Under the pieces are notes generated by a model. It was not told the origin of the DNA, did no database searches, and saw nothing but the letters and a program-made list of their open reading frames with translations. A DNA stretch of 58,090 nucleotides from Bog-159 sp049511415 (GTDB lineage: Bacteria; Acidobacteriota; Terriglobia; Bryobacterales; Bryobacteraceae). The position numbers and the translations under genes were made by a program. Of this stretch, positions 27,597 through 36,248 are shown piece after piece (positions within the stretch are counted from its first letter, which is position 1; each line of letters opens with the position of its first letter). The DNA lies in the NCBI GenBank assembly GCA_049511415.1, contig JBEKYC010000048.1:1-58090 (forward strand). Reading direction: 5' to 3'.

Positions 27597-29036
27597 CTAC
27601 TGAATCATGCGGCGGACATTACCCATGGCGTGGCCCAAATCGACACGGGCTACGTTGTAACCGAACAGAGCCGCGATACGGTTATCCCTGGCCCGATCCA
27701 GCCGGGTCTGGGCGTCAGTAACTTCAAGACTACTGGCTACGCCGGCCGCGTAACGGCGGCGGGCCTGCGTGAGCTCGCTGTCGGACAGAGTTAAACCCTC
27801 CTCGGCCACTTTGAGCTGCTCTTCCGCGTTGTGCAGACTATCCAGCGCCGTGCGGATGTCCAGCTCGATCTGTTCCCGGATATCGTTGGCGCGAATGCGC
27901 TCCTGGCGGAACTGGGAGAAGGCTTCGCTGCGCCGTGCATCCCGCCGGCCGCCATCAAAGATGGGCACGCGCAGCGCGAAACCGTAATCCCGCGTGGGCA
28001 GGAGTGACACGATATTGCCGTTCGTGCCCGTAGTGCCGTAGTCGGCAAATGCCACCAAGCTCGGCAGGCGCTCGTATTTGACGGAATTGGCACTCAGGTG
28101 CGCGGCGGTCTCGCGCTCGATTTGCGCTTTGACGTCGGGGCGGTTTTTCAGAGCTTCCGCCTGGGCCTGCTCGACGGTAACCGCTTCGGTCGGCTCATAG
28201 CTCAACTTGTCGGTCAGTTCCAGCTCGGTGGCCAGATTCAGTCCCATGACGCGCAGCAGTTGCAGATAAGCTTTGGTGCGTTCGTTCTGCACCGACAACA
28301 GATGCTGCTTTTCGTTGGAAAGCTGCACCTTGGACCGCGTGACCTCGATACCCGTGCCGGTGCCGGCGTTCTTCTGGTTTTCCGACTGCTTCAAAACGGC
28401 TTCGGCCAGCGCCACGTTCGCTTGATAAGCTTCCACGTCGGCATCGCTGCGCAGCGCGGCCAGGTAGGCTTTCGCCACCGTGGACGATACCGTGTCATCG
28501 GTATTGGCGCGGTCTTGCTTGGTGGCGCGCAGGGCGGCGCGGGAGGCCTGGTACCGGCGGATGTTGCTGAAGTCGATTAGATCCTCCGTGAGTGTGGCGC
28601 GCACGTCCACCGAAGTAAACGGCCCCACGACGCGCGGAATATCCTTGATGATGTCGTTCAACAGGGTTTGTTCCGCGGGTACGATGGCGCATGCGGCCCC
28701 CTTACAACTGGTGCCCAGGCCACTCTCGGCCGCGGTGAGAGTCTGGTTGGTAGCCAGATCCAACCCCAGTGCCGCTAAACTCTTCATGGCGGTGGTTTGC
28801 GAGGCGCGCGCTTCGATATCCGGCAAAAACGCCGAGCGGGCTTCCGTCGTCCGTGATTTAGCCTGACGGACGCTCTCGTCGGAAAGCTGGATATAGGTGT
28901 TGCCTTCCGGCGAAGTAGCGATCTCCACGGCGCGTCTCAGCGTGAGGCGCAATGGCTCGCGCGGTGGCGTGGCATCCGCCGCCCATACGGTAACGGGAAT
29001 GGCCCAGAAAATTGTAGACAGCAAAACGCGGTGCAC
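27597..29036 (-). CDS. TolC-family outer membrane efflux protein
   Basis: 479 residues with a signal peptide (1-19). Two related halves typical of OEP proteins, each with long amphipathic helices (ANVALAEAVLKQSENQKNAGTG; EEQLKVAEEGLTLSDSELTQARRRYAAG) and strands such as DYGFALRVPIFDGGRR. It would form the outer-membrane channel for the export pump. It starts 1 bp after the regulator stop, so regulator and pump share one transcript. Confidence 0.9.
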   Translation of the reverse strand: MHRVLLSTIFWAIPVTVWAADATPPREPLRLTLRRAVEIATSPEGNTYIQLSDESVRQAKSRTTEARSAFLPDIEARASQTTAMKSLAALGLDLATNQTLTAAESGLGTSCKGAACAIVPAEQTLLNDIIKDIPRVVGPFTSVDVRATLTEDLIDFSNIRRYQASRAALRATKQDRANTDDTVSSTVAKAYLAALRSDADVEAYQANVALAEAVLKQSENQKNAGTGTGIEVTRSKVQLSNEKQHLLSVQNERTKAYLQLLRVMGLNLATELELTDKLSYEPTEAVTVEQAQAEALKNRPDVKAQIERETAAHLSANSVKYERLPSLVAFADYGTTGTNGNIVSLLPTRDYGFALRVPIFDGGRRDARRSEAFSQFRQERIRANDIREQIELDIRTALDSLHNAEEQLKVAEEGLTLSDSELTQARRRYAAGVASSLEVTDAQTRLDRARDNRIAALFGYNVARVDLGHAMGNVRRMIQ

Positions 29037-29037
29037 G

Positions 29038-29706
29038 TTATCCCTCCTGTGTTACGACATGCTCTTGTTTGGTTGCGTGACTGACGACTGGCGCCCGGAA
29101 ACCTGCGCTCAAGAAGGCTACCAGCCGCTCCAAAGTAGTATCCGAATTGAACGAAGGCGCCAGATCGGAAATCTTCTCCAGATCCTTTGATCCTCCGCGC
29201 AGGGTCTGCGCCAAGGCGCCGATGGCCAGGTTCAGCCGCCACAGCAACTCTTCCTGTGGAAGATCCGGCAATGCCCGGCGCAGGGCGCTCCCAAAGCGGT
29301 CCAGAACGTCTCCGAACTGGGTTGTCACTATGCCGGGCAACAAATCGCCTTCGGCATGTAAACGTCCCAAGAGCCGCATGAAAATCATGCCACCGCTTTG
29401 GGGATCTCGTGACATCCGGAAAGTGGGAGCCACAAAGGCTTCAATTACCTGCTCCAGGGGAATCGCATTCGCACCCGCTTCCTCTTCGAACTGGTCCAGC
29501 AATACCAGCCTTTCGTGATTGGCTGGCACCGATCGGCGGAGGATCACCGCTTCCAGCAGTGCTTCCTTGGAGTGAAAGTGGTAATGGACGGCTGCCAGGT
29601 TTACCCCTGCCTCCGCTATGATGCTACGCAGCGATGTGGCGGCGTAGCCGTGTTCGGCAAACAGCCGCTCCGCAGTGTCGAGGATGCGCTCCTTGGTGTG
29701 GTTCAC
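29038..29706 (-). CDS. TetR-family repressor of the export operon
   Basis: 222 residues. N-terminal helix-turn-helix ATSLRSIIAEAGVNLAAVHYHFHSKEALLEAVI (about 23-55), followed by an all-helical ligand domain like that of CecR/YbiH, the regulator of the E. coli ybhGFSR genes. First gene of the operon. A near-perfect 16-bp palindrome lies 10 bp upstream of its start, consistent with autorepression. Confidence 0.9.
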   Translation of the reverse strand: MNHTKERILDTAERLFAEHGYAATSLRSIIAEAGVNLAAVHYHFHSKEALLEAVILRRSVPANHERLVLLDQFEEEAGANAIPLEQVIEAFVAPTFRMSRDPQSGGMIFMRLLGRLHAEGDLLPGIVTTQFGDVLDRFGSALRRALPDLPQEELLWRLNLAIGALAQTLRGGSKDLEKISDLAPSFNSDTTLERLVAFLSAGFRAPVVSHATKQEHVVTQEG

Positions 29707-29715
29707 AGGCGTTTA

Positions 29716-29731
29716 AATCAAACGTATGATT
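29716..29731. promoter_or_regulatory. Candidate TetR operator
   Basis: AATCAAACGTATGATT is a 16-bp inverted repeat with one mismatched pair, centred on ACGT. It lies in the 139-bp divergent region between the TetR gene and the SDR gene at 29846, so it could control either or both. Confidence 0.6.
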
Positions 29732-29845
29732 ATAGCGCTTGCCACAACTGTTGGGGAAGGACAACGGCGTTATTGGAGTACTACCCGGATTGTCGTGACG
29801 GTACCGCCCCCCGTTTCTCTGCGAGAATAGTCGTTCGGAACCCCA

Positions 29846-30673
29846 ATGGCGTCAAAATTCGATAAAAAGGTTGTGCTGATTACGGGAGCTTCGTCCGGCA
29901 TAGGTGCGGCGTTGGCCCGCGAATTCGCGCGCGAGGGCGCGCACACTATACTCGTGGCGCGCCGCCCGGACCGGATCGAGGAGCTGGCATCCGAGTTGAC
30001 CGCGCAAGGCAGCCGCTCCCTCGCCGTAGTAGGCGATGTGACACGAGACGGCGACCTGGAACGAGCCGTGGAACTAGCCCGGAAGGAATTCGGACACCTG
30101 GATGTGGCAGTGGCCAACGCGGGCATTCTAGTGCGGGGCCGGATTGCTACGCTGACTCTTGAGGATTACCGTAGACAACTGGAAACAAACACTTTCGGCG
30201 TCTTGCGGACGGTTATAGCAGCGATCCCAGCACTGCGTGAATCCAAGGGACGTGTCGTGATCATCGGCAGCCTGATCGGTATGGTCTCCATACCGGGCGG
30301 CACGCCCTATTGCATGAGCAAGTTTGCGCTTAATGGATTGGCCGATGGCCTGGGCCACGAACTGGCGCCGGAAGGCATAAGCGTGACACAGGTGCTATCG
30401 GGTTTTGTTGACACCGAAATCTATGACAAGGTCCGGCTCCGCCGGCCGCCACACAAACTGATCGTATTAACGCCGAGCGAAGCTGCGGAGCGGATCGTGC
30501 AGGCCGTCCACCGCCGCAAACGCACCTTCATTCTCCCCTGGCCCACCAAGGCAGCCATCTTCTTGCAACGGCATTTTCCCTGGCTGGTTTATCGGGCTAT
30601 CGACCGCTCTTTTCGCAAAGCGACTCGCCTGCGCGAAACCGACGCGGCGCAGGCGAGCAACGTACGTAGTTAG
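29846..30673 (+). CDS. Short-chain dehydrogenase/reductase (classical SDR)
   Basis: 275 residues. NAD(P)-binding TGASSGIG (about 13-20), NAG motif in VANAGIL (about 90), catalytic Ser in IIGSLIG and the YCMSK site (Tyr about 155, Lys about 159). VARRPDR after the first strand favours NADPH. The C-terminal extension to residue 275 with a hydrophobic patch (FILPWPTKAAIFLQRHFPWLVYRAI) resembles membrane-associated SDRs acting on lipids. Divergent from the TetR operon. Substrate unknown. Confidence 0.88.
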   Translation: MASKFDKKVVLITGASSGIGAALAREFAREGAHTILVARRPDRIEELASELTAQGSRSLAVVGDVTRDGDLERAVELARKEFGHLDVAVANAGILVRGRIATLTLEDYRRQLETNTFGVLRTVIAAIPALRESKGRVVIIGSLIGMVSIPGGTPYCMSKFALNGLADGLGHELAPEGISVTQVLSGFVDTEIYDKVRLRRPPHKLIVLTPSEAAERIVQAVHRRKRTFILPWPTKAAIFLQRHFPWLVYRAIDRSFRKATRLRETDAAQASNVRS

Positions 30674-30963
30674 CGCCAATGTCCTTCGACTAGCACCCAA
30701 TGGTCGCCTCTGTGAGCCCACCGATGGGCGACCCAATGCCTCCGCCCGGCCGGGGGCAGTTCCCAACGCCCTGGCGTCCAAACGTAGGCGTTGTTTTCCC
30801 AGCGATGGTAGCCCGTAATCCAGACGTATCGGGGACCCGGCGCCACCGGGCGTGTCTCTATAACGGCCGCCGGCGGAGCGACTCGGACGATCACCTCGGC
30901 GCAAAACGCCCCCGTTGACAACACCAAACCGAGAGCGGAACTCATGATTATTTTCTTCAACAT
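30670..30963 (-). CDS. Small secreted YXWGXW-repeat protein
   Basis: Start at 30963 with a strong AGGAGGAA site; the in-frame ATG at 30993 is less likely. 97 residues. Signal peptide about 1-22, then an aromatic-rich mature part with repeats YVWITGYHRWENNAYVWTPGRW and HWVAHRWAHRGDHWVLVEGHW, matching the WXXGXW/YXWGXW family of small exported proteins. Function unknown; often envelope associated. Tail-to-tail overlap of 4 bp with the SDR gene. Confidence 0.8.
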   Translation of the reverse strand: MLKKIIMSSALGLVLSTGAFCAEVIVRVAPPAAVIETRPVAPGPRYVWITGYHRWENNAYVWTPGRWELPPAGRRHWVAHRWAHRGDHWVLVEGHWR

Positions 30964-31030
30964 ACAGTTCCTCCTTTTTGCTGCATTCCACACTTGTAAC
31001 CCGGAGCCGGCGGGGAAGGGTGCGGCTTTG

Positions 31031-31046
31031 ACTGATTAAAATCAGT
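31031..31046. promoter_or_regulatory. Palindrome in a divergent promoter region
   Basis: ACTGATT-AA-AATCAGT is a perfect 7-bp-arm inverted repeat, overlapping a TTGACT-like hexamer (31028-31033). It lies between the YXWGXW gene and the GloVer gene, which are divergently transcribed. Likely a transcription-factor site; the factor is unknown. Confidence 0.4.
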
Positions 31047-31160
31047 AAAGAAACAAACCAAGTCCCCGGATTCCCAAAACGGTACCAAAACTAGTCCCTA
31101 AAATGGGTTCAAACAGTTGACTTTAGAGGGGAAATCAGCCCAGAATCCAGAGGTATGCGT

Positions 31161-32573
31161 ATGATTCAGAAGACGACAACTCTCACCAGTCTGCCCGGAT
31201 TCCGGTTTCTGGCGCTGGCTATCCTGCTGCCCTGTTGCGTGGCAACGCCGGCAACTCTTACCACTCTGCACACATTTTCCGGTGCTAGCGACGGCAGTTA
31301 CCCGGAGTCGAATCTTGTGCGGGCGTCCACTGGTGTGCTCTACGGGACAACCTATCTGGGTGGATCCGGAGGGTGGGGAACCGTCTTTGAATTAGTACCC
31401 GGCACCGGCGGCAAGACGTACACGCTCAGCACCATCTATAGCTTTACGGGGCTCGCCGATGGGGCCAACCCCGTTTCCGATCTGGCGCTTGGCAATAGCG
31501 GCGTCCTCTATGGAACGACTTACAGTGGCGGGGCGAACGGCTACGGCACCGTTTTTGAACTTACGCCCGGCAAGACCGGACAACCCTGGAACGAAAAGGT
31601 GCTCTACAGCTTTAAGGGCGGAACCGGTGACGGTGCATATCCCGCGGCAGGCGTCACCTGGAGATCCGCGAGCGGCGCTCTGTATGGCACGACTTACGGC
31701 GGCGGCAATGCAGGTCAGGGTACGGTATTCGAAATTCTGCCCAGTTCCGGCTCAGGCACATGGACTGAGACAGTGATCTACAATTTCCAGGGCGGAACGG
31801 ATGGCGCCTATCCGCTCGCGGATCTGGTGCTGGCCAGTTCTTCAGTCGTAACGATTTACGGAACGACTTCGGAGGGAGGATCGACCACCATTCCGGCTGG
31901 CACCGCGCCTTCCGGCACGAATCCGGGTTGCGCGGCGAACGTCGACAATACGCCGTGCACTTACGAAAACTGGGGTACCGTCTTTGAGCTGACCGGGAGT
32001 GGTGGCGGCGCTTTTACCGAAACCCAGCTCTATAGCTTCTTCGGCGCCAATGACGGCGGAACTCCCGAATCGGCGTTGATTTTCGGCCCCAGCGGCGTTT
32101 TTTACGGCAGTACGTTCTGGGGCGGGGTTACCACTGCCTGTGCCACGGGCGACTACCCTCAGGGTTGCGGTGTCGTTTATCAATTGGCCCCGCCTGCCTC
32201 CGGAAGCGGTCTGTGGACCGAAACCGTCGTGCACACCTTCTCTGCCACTTTCCCCGACGGAGAGCATCCCTACAGAAACCTGGCATATAGCAGCACTTCC
32301 GGATACCTGTACGGAACCACATATGCGGGCGGGAATGACATCGACACGTGCTTTCCGGCGAGCGCCCTGGTGGGTTGCGGCACCATATTTGATTTGAAGC
32401 CGCCCACCTCGCCTGGCCTGCCATGGACCAAGGCCAACTTAATCGCGTTTGGCTATAACAATGGCGGTGCTCCTAACGGCGTGGTGCTGACCAGTGGAGG
32501 CGCGCTGTTCGGCACCACCCAATTGGGCGGACCCGGCCTGGGTTACGGCATCGCGTACGAGTGGATGCAGTAA
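31161..32573 (+). CDS. GloVer tandem-repeat secreted protein
   Basis: The ATG at 31161 is preferred to 31155 because AGAGG (31149-31153) is then 7 bp away. 470 residues. Signal peptide to about residue 27. Seven tandem repeats of about 55-65 residues with the core YGTTY.GG..G.GTVFEL, the signature of the choice-of-anchor GloVer domain (TIGR03803-type), probably one propeller blade each. The later repeats carry insertions with Cys pairs. Exported; function of the family unknown. Common in Acidobacteria and Verrucomicrobia. Confidence 0.85.
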   Translation: MIQKTTTLTSLPGFRFLALAILLPCCVATPATLTTLHTFSGASDGSYPESNLVRASTGVLYGTTYLGGSGGWGTVFELVPGTGGKTYTLSTIYSFTGLADGANPVSDLALGNSGVLYGTTYSGGANGYGTVFELTPGKTGQPWNEKVLYSFKGGTGDGAYPAAGVTWRSASGALYGTTYGGGNAGQGTVFEILPSSGSGTWTETVIYNFQGGTDGAYPLADLVLASSSVVTIYGTTSEGGSTTIPAGTAPSGTNPGCAANVDNTPCTYENWGTVFELTGSGGGAFTETQLYSFFGANDGGTPESALIFGPSGVFYGSTFWGGVTTACATGDYPQGCGVVYQLAPPASGSGLWTETVVHTFSATFPDGEHPYRNLAYSSTSGYLYGTTYAGGNDIDTCFPASALVGCGTIFDLKPPTSPGLPWTKANLIAFGYNNGGAPNGVVLTSGGALFGTTQLGGPGLGYGIAYEWMQ

Positions 32574-32585
32574 TCGCCGCGATAT

Positions 32586-33869
32586 TCAGGCGTAGGGCAG
32601 CACTTCCGATTCCTCGGGCTGCGGCTGGCTTCGACCGCCGCGGCCCAGCAGATGTTTAATCCCTATGGCGCTCAACATTGAGGTTGCCAGCGCCATGATA
32701 ATCAACGCCACAAAAATGCGCTGATCGATAAGTCCATAATCCAGCGCCACGGTCGTCAGAACGATTCCCACAGCTCCGCGGGCATTCATCCCCAAAGCCA
32801 CCACCATGGCGTCACGAGGAGCCTTTCCGCCCAAAGTGCTGCCTAGAAAGACACCGCCGATCTTTCCGGCGCAGGCCACCACCAACACGAACAGGACCAG
32901 CAGCGGGTCGAAGTTGGTAATGAAATTGACCTTCAAACCGATCGAGACGAAATACAGCGTGGCGAAAATGCTCGTGGTGGTCCGATAGAAACCTTCGTGC
33001 GCCAGCCGGCGGGCGTCCCGGATACGTCCTAATGCCACGCCCGCCAGAAATGCCCCCAGCGTCGCATGCGTACCCACTACCTGCGAAAAAATGGCCGCCG
33101 TCATCACCACCAGAAACGTCAACTTCAGTTGCAGGGTATCCTTCGGCAGATTCAGCCATCCGACCGCCCGCTGGATGCGCTTGTTGGAAAGATTCAGGAT
33201 CAATCCAAACACCAACACCACCATCACAAGGCTGGCCCACCAGTTTCGCCCCGTGTGGCCTTCTCCGCCGAAGTTGCTCAGGATCACTGCAAATAGTCCC
33301 CAGCCCGCCAGATCGTCGAGCATGGCGGCGGACATCACGATGATACCCAGGTCAGTCTTGATCAGATCTAAGTCCATCAGGATGCGGGCAATCACTGGAA
33401 GGGCTGAAATTGACAGGATGGTTCCGACAAAAAGTGCCAGCAGGGGCACATTGCCTTGTGCCTGGTTGCGCCAGAAGGCTGGCCATAACAGGACCGAGCC
33501 GACTCCCAGGACCAGCGGCAGCAGAATGCCGAGGAAACTGGTCCAGAAAATAGGCAACCCCAGGCTCCGCAGGCGCTTGGGCTGCAGCTCCAGGCCGGCC
33601 ATGAAGACAAACATCAGCAGCCCCAACTCAGTGACCGCTTCGCGTGCCTGCGTCGCTCGCCCCATGGCCGGAAAGACCTTGGCATACATCTCCGGTTTCA
33701 GCATTCCGAACACGCTCGGTCCTAACATGACCCCACACAGGAGTTCCACGACCAACGGCGATAATGCCAGTTTTTCGAGTAACTTGGCCATGCATAACGG
33801 AATGGCTAGAACCAGGCTGATCTGCACCAGGAAGAGCGTTAGAGTGGGGCCATCCATGGGGTTGCTCAA
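32586..33869 (-). CDS. Kef/CPA2-type Na+(K+)/H+ antiporter
   Basis: 427 residues with about 12-13 membrane segments. Family motifs: LVVELLCGVMLGPSVFG, GLLMFVFMAGLELQPKRLR, the paired-acid region SAAMLDDLAGW (ion-binding Asp-Asp) and NARGAVGIVLTTVAL. No C-terminal TrkA-N/RCK domain follows, so it is the short form. It exchanges monovalent cations for protons across the inner membrane. It converges with the GloVer gene and is divergent from the flavin reductase gene. Confidence 0.9.
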   Translation of the reverse strand: MSNPMDGPTLTLFLVQISLVLAIPLCMAKLLEKLALSPLVVELLCGVMLGPSVFGMLKPEMYAKVFPAMGRATQAREAVTELGLLMFVFMAGLELQPKRLRSLGLPIFWTSFLGILLPLVLGVGSVLLWPAFWRNQAQGNVPLLALFVGTILSISALPVIARILMDLDLIKTDLGIIVMSAAMLDDLAGWGLFAVILSNFGGEGHTGRNWWASLVMVVLVFGLILNLSNKRIQRAVGWLNLPKDTLQLKLTFLVVMTAAIFSQVVGTHATLGAFLAGVALGRIRDARRLAHEGFYRTTTSIFATLYFVSIGLKVNFITNFDPLLVLFVLVVACAGKIGGVFLGSTLGGKAPRDAMVVALGMNARGAVGIVLTTVALDYGLIDQRIFVALIIMALATSMLSAIGIKHLLGRGGRSQPQPEESEVLPYA

Positions 33870-33930
33870 TTATAACAGCGGTACCGGCGGCCTTTCGTAA
33901 CCCGCCGTATATGTGCTAAATTCGACGCCT

Positions 33931-34428
33931 ATGGGTGAACCGGCCGCGCCGTTACCGAAGATCGAGAAGCAGCACTTCCGGCGTATCTGCGGTAAATTCG
34001 CCAGCGGGATTACGATCGCCACCGTGCGCGACGCGGATGGCTCCCCGCACGGTATGACGGCCAATTCGTTTACTTCTGTTTCGCTCGCTCCGCCTCTGGT
34101 GCTCGTGTGCGTGGACCATCGGGCCCGCATTCTGGAGCATTTTCGGATCGGCGCGCACTTCGGAATCAACATTCTAGGCGCTGCCCACCAGCAACTCTCC
34201 GACCGCTTCGCGGGGACCGGTTACGACCGGTTTGAGGGAGTCACTTGGCAACCGGGACATACCGGGGTACCGCTACTTATGGACGTACTCGCGACGATTG
34301 AGTGCGCGCGCGTCAATGTCGTGACCGCCGGCGACCACGATATCGTGATTGGGGAAGTACTCCACGCCGACTGCCAGGAGGGTGAGCCTCTGGTGTTCTA
34401 CGGCAGCCAGTATCGCTGTCTGGGCTAA
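33931..34428 (+). CDS. Flavin reductase (FMN-binding split barrel)
   Basis: 165 residues from ATG 33931; a GTG at 33913 is an alternative start. Motifs: FRRICGKFASGITIAT, SPHGMTANSFTSVSLAPPLVLVC, HFGINILGAAHQQLSDRFAG, and the terminal PLVFYGSQYRCL with the GxxYR pattern. This is the HpaC/NtaB-type NAD(P)H:flavin oxidoreductase family, which supplies reduced flavin to two-component monooxygenases or halogenases. A possible client is the halogenase-like enzyme at 38305-39957, though the two are not in one operon. Confidence 0.88.
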   Translation: MGEPAAPLPKIEKQHFRRICGKFASGITIATVRDADGSPHGMTANSFTSVSLAPPLVLVCVDHRARILEHFRIGAHFGINILGAAHQQLSDRFAGTGYDRFEGVTWQPGHTGVPLLMDVLATIECARVNVVTAGDHDIVIGEVLHADCQEGEPLVFYGSQYRCLG

Positions 34429-34433
34429 TGCCA

Positions 34434-34448
34434 GCCGCCCGGTGCGGC
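34434..34448 (+). terminator. Small hairpin after the flavin reductase gene
   Basis: GCCGC (34434-34438) pairs with GCGGC (34444-34448) across a 5-base loop, 5 bp after the stop, and is followed by an A/T-rich stretch. Weak candidate. Confidence 0.35.
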
Positions 34449-34499
34449 ATAAGTATTGTTATAGTACGCAATCAAACGTAGTTATACTCAAACTTTCGG

Positions 34500-34507
34500 T
34501 GTATACT
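34500..34507 (+). promoter_or_regulatory. Extended -10 box TGTATACT
   Basis: TGTATACT ends 10 bp before the TTG start of the next gene, and an identical octamer occurs at 36194-36201 upstream of the following gene. If used, transcription would begin almost at the TTG codon, giving a leaderless or nearly leaderless message. A second TATACT is at 34483-34488. Confidence 0.35.
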
Positions 34508-34517
34508 AGTCCGTACG

Positions 34518-36089
34518 TTGCTTCGTCATAAGCTTACAGTTTCGGCGGCGGTCTTCTCGCTGATAGCGCATGCGCAGGGCAACCCTACGCTCGCAATCAA
34601 CATCAACACCAGTACTTCGACTCCCATTGTGGCCGGCTTCAGCGGCTTCAATGTGCCGCAGCTTCGCAACGGAGTAGAGTATTACGATCCGAAGTTCGTG
34701 GCCGCCGTGACTCCCCTCAAACCGGGTTGGATGCGGTTTCCGGGCGGCACCGCGTCGATGGCTTACGACTGGAACCCGGCCGATGCCTCCGGGGGCCACA
34801 TCAACGTGGCCTGGATGAACTCGCTGATCGAGGGTACCAATCCGCCGGTTACGGGTAATCCTGCCAACGTCCTGACAGAGTCGCAAATTCTCACGCAGGC
34901 CAAGGGTGGGGTATACCTTTCCGACTACGCAACGTTTGCCCACACTTTCGGATCGCCCACCGTTGTATGTTTTAACGGTTACACGGACACAAATCCCAAC
35001 AGCGCGGGGCTCATGGTGCAAGCCGCCTACAATGCCGGATTAAAGGTGCAGGAATGGGAACTCGCCAACGAGCCGTACCTGTTTCCGTTGATCTTTCCGA
35101 CCGCGTTCTCCTACGCGACCGCCATGTTCAACCCGTATTACACCGATATCGTAGACACCAATGCCGCCGCCACCACGGGCGTGTTCTATGCGGGACAGTA
35201 CACGGGAACGACGGGGGACTATTCGAGTTGGGATTTCCCCCCTACCGGAATGGCTTCCTACTCCCCGCAATATTGGGCTGCCGTATCGAACCACATCTAT
35301 ATTCTCCCTACCGAAATCAGCGCCACCAACGCGGTGGAGACGCTGAACGGAGTTCTGGCCTATGGCAGCACCGATTACATCAATTCCTATCTCGTGCCGC
35401 TGATCGGCGCCAATACACCCCTGTACATTACCGAGTTCAACTGCTGCGCACCGGACAATTTCAAGTTTCTGGCCACGCTGTATAACGGTATCTTCCTCGC
35501 CGAGTATATTGCACGCTTGTCGACACTCCCCAATGTGAAAGGCGTGGGTGTGAATTCGCTTTACACCGACAACTACGACTATCATGGGATCATTCAATCG
35601 GTGAATGATTACGAACCCTATTTAATCGGCCAGGTCGCTGCCAACCCCAACTTTTCCACCAATACCGCTACCAATCCAAACACCCAATTTCAGTTCTACA
35701 TGTCCGCGCCAGGCGTCGCCTTGCAAGTCGCGAATCAGTCGCTCAACTTTGCCTCGCAGGTCTGGCCCACCACAGTTACGGGAGGTCCGACTGTCCCGAT
35801 CCAGGGTTACGATGGCAATCCGGTTCCCGCCGTTTACGCCCAAGGATACGCGGGACTCAACAGCAAACATCACCTCCTGATCACCAATAAGTCGAGCCTC
35901 ACGTGCACTGCCACGATCCAGCTCAACGGAGTGCATGTCCAAGGAAACATGAGCATCACGACCGTCTCGAATTCCAACAGCCTGGCGAACAACACGGCTA
36001 CCGCGCAAAATAATGTGACCAGCACGACGCTAGTTTCCGCCAGCCCCATCACCCTCGGTCCTTACAGCGTCACGTCTGTTACGTGGTGA
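34518..36089 (+). CDS. Secreted clan GH-A-like glycoside hydrolase
   Basis: The only in-frame start before the signal peptide is TTG at 34518; no ATG or GTG is available. 523 residues, signal peptide to about 20. The TIM-barrel features of retaining clan A enzymes (GH39/51/79-like) are visible: WMRFPGGTAS, then EWELANEP with the acid/base Glu185 after Asn184, and LYITEFNCC with the candidate nucleophile Glu306. The last about 130 residues form a beta domain. Such enzymes hydrolyse arabinosides, xylosides or glucuronides; the substrate cannot be set from sequence. Stands alone; the next gene has its own candidate promoter. Confidence 0.7.
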   Translation: MLRHKLTVSAAVFSLIAHAQGNPTLAININTSTSTPIVAGFSGFNVPQLRNGVEYYDPKFVAAVTPLKPGWMRFPGGTASMAYDWNPADASGGHINVAWMNSLIEGTNPPVTGNPANVLTESQILTQAKGGVYLSDYATFAHTFGSPTVVCFNGYTDTNPNSAGLMVQAAYNAGLKVQEWELANEPYLFPLIFPTAFSYATAMFNPYYTDIVDTNAAATTGVFYAGQYTGTTGDYSSWDFPPTGMASYSPQYWAAVSNHIYILPTEISATNAVETLNGVLAYGSTDYINSYLVPLIGANTPLYITEFNCCAPDNFKFLATLYNGIFLAEYIARLSTLPNVKGVGVNSLYTDNYDYHGIIQSVNDYEPYLIGQVAANPNFSTNTATNPNTQFQFYMSAPGVALQVANQSLNFASQVWPTTVTGGPTVPIQGYDGNPVPAVYAQGYAGLNSKHHLLITNKSSLTCTATIQLNGVHVQGNMSITTVSNSNSLANNTATAQNNVTSTTLVSASPITLGPYSVTSVTW

Positions 36090-36193
36090 GGCGAGCCGTA
36101 ACCGGCTCTGTATGCACAAACCGAAGTAGTACCCAAACCCAAGAAATGGTGGCTTTTATACAGCCGGCGAGTAGGAACCCGTGCGCGTTTGGG

Positions 36194-36201
36194 TGTATAC
36201 T
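36194..36201 (+). promoter_or_regulatory. Extended -10 box TGTATACT
   Basis: Same octamer as at 34500-34507, 48 bp before the ATG at 36249. No convincing -35 hexamer is seen, as expected for extended -10 promoters. A GGAGG lies downstream at about 36231-36236. Confidence 0.35.
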
Positions 36202-36248
36202 GAGTCGCATCCGGTGATCTCCAAAATTGGCGGAGGTACGAACGTACT

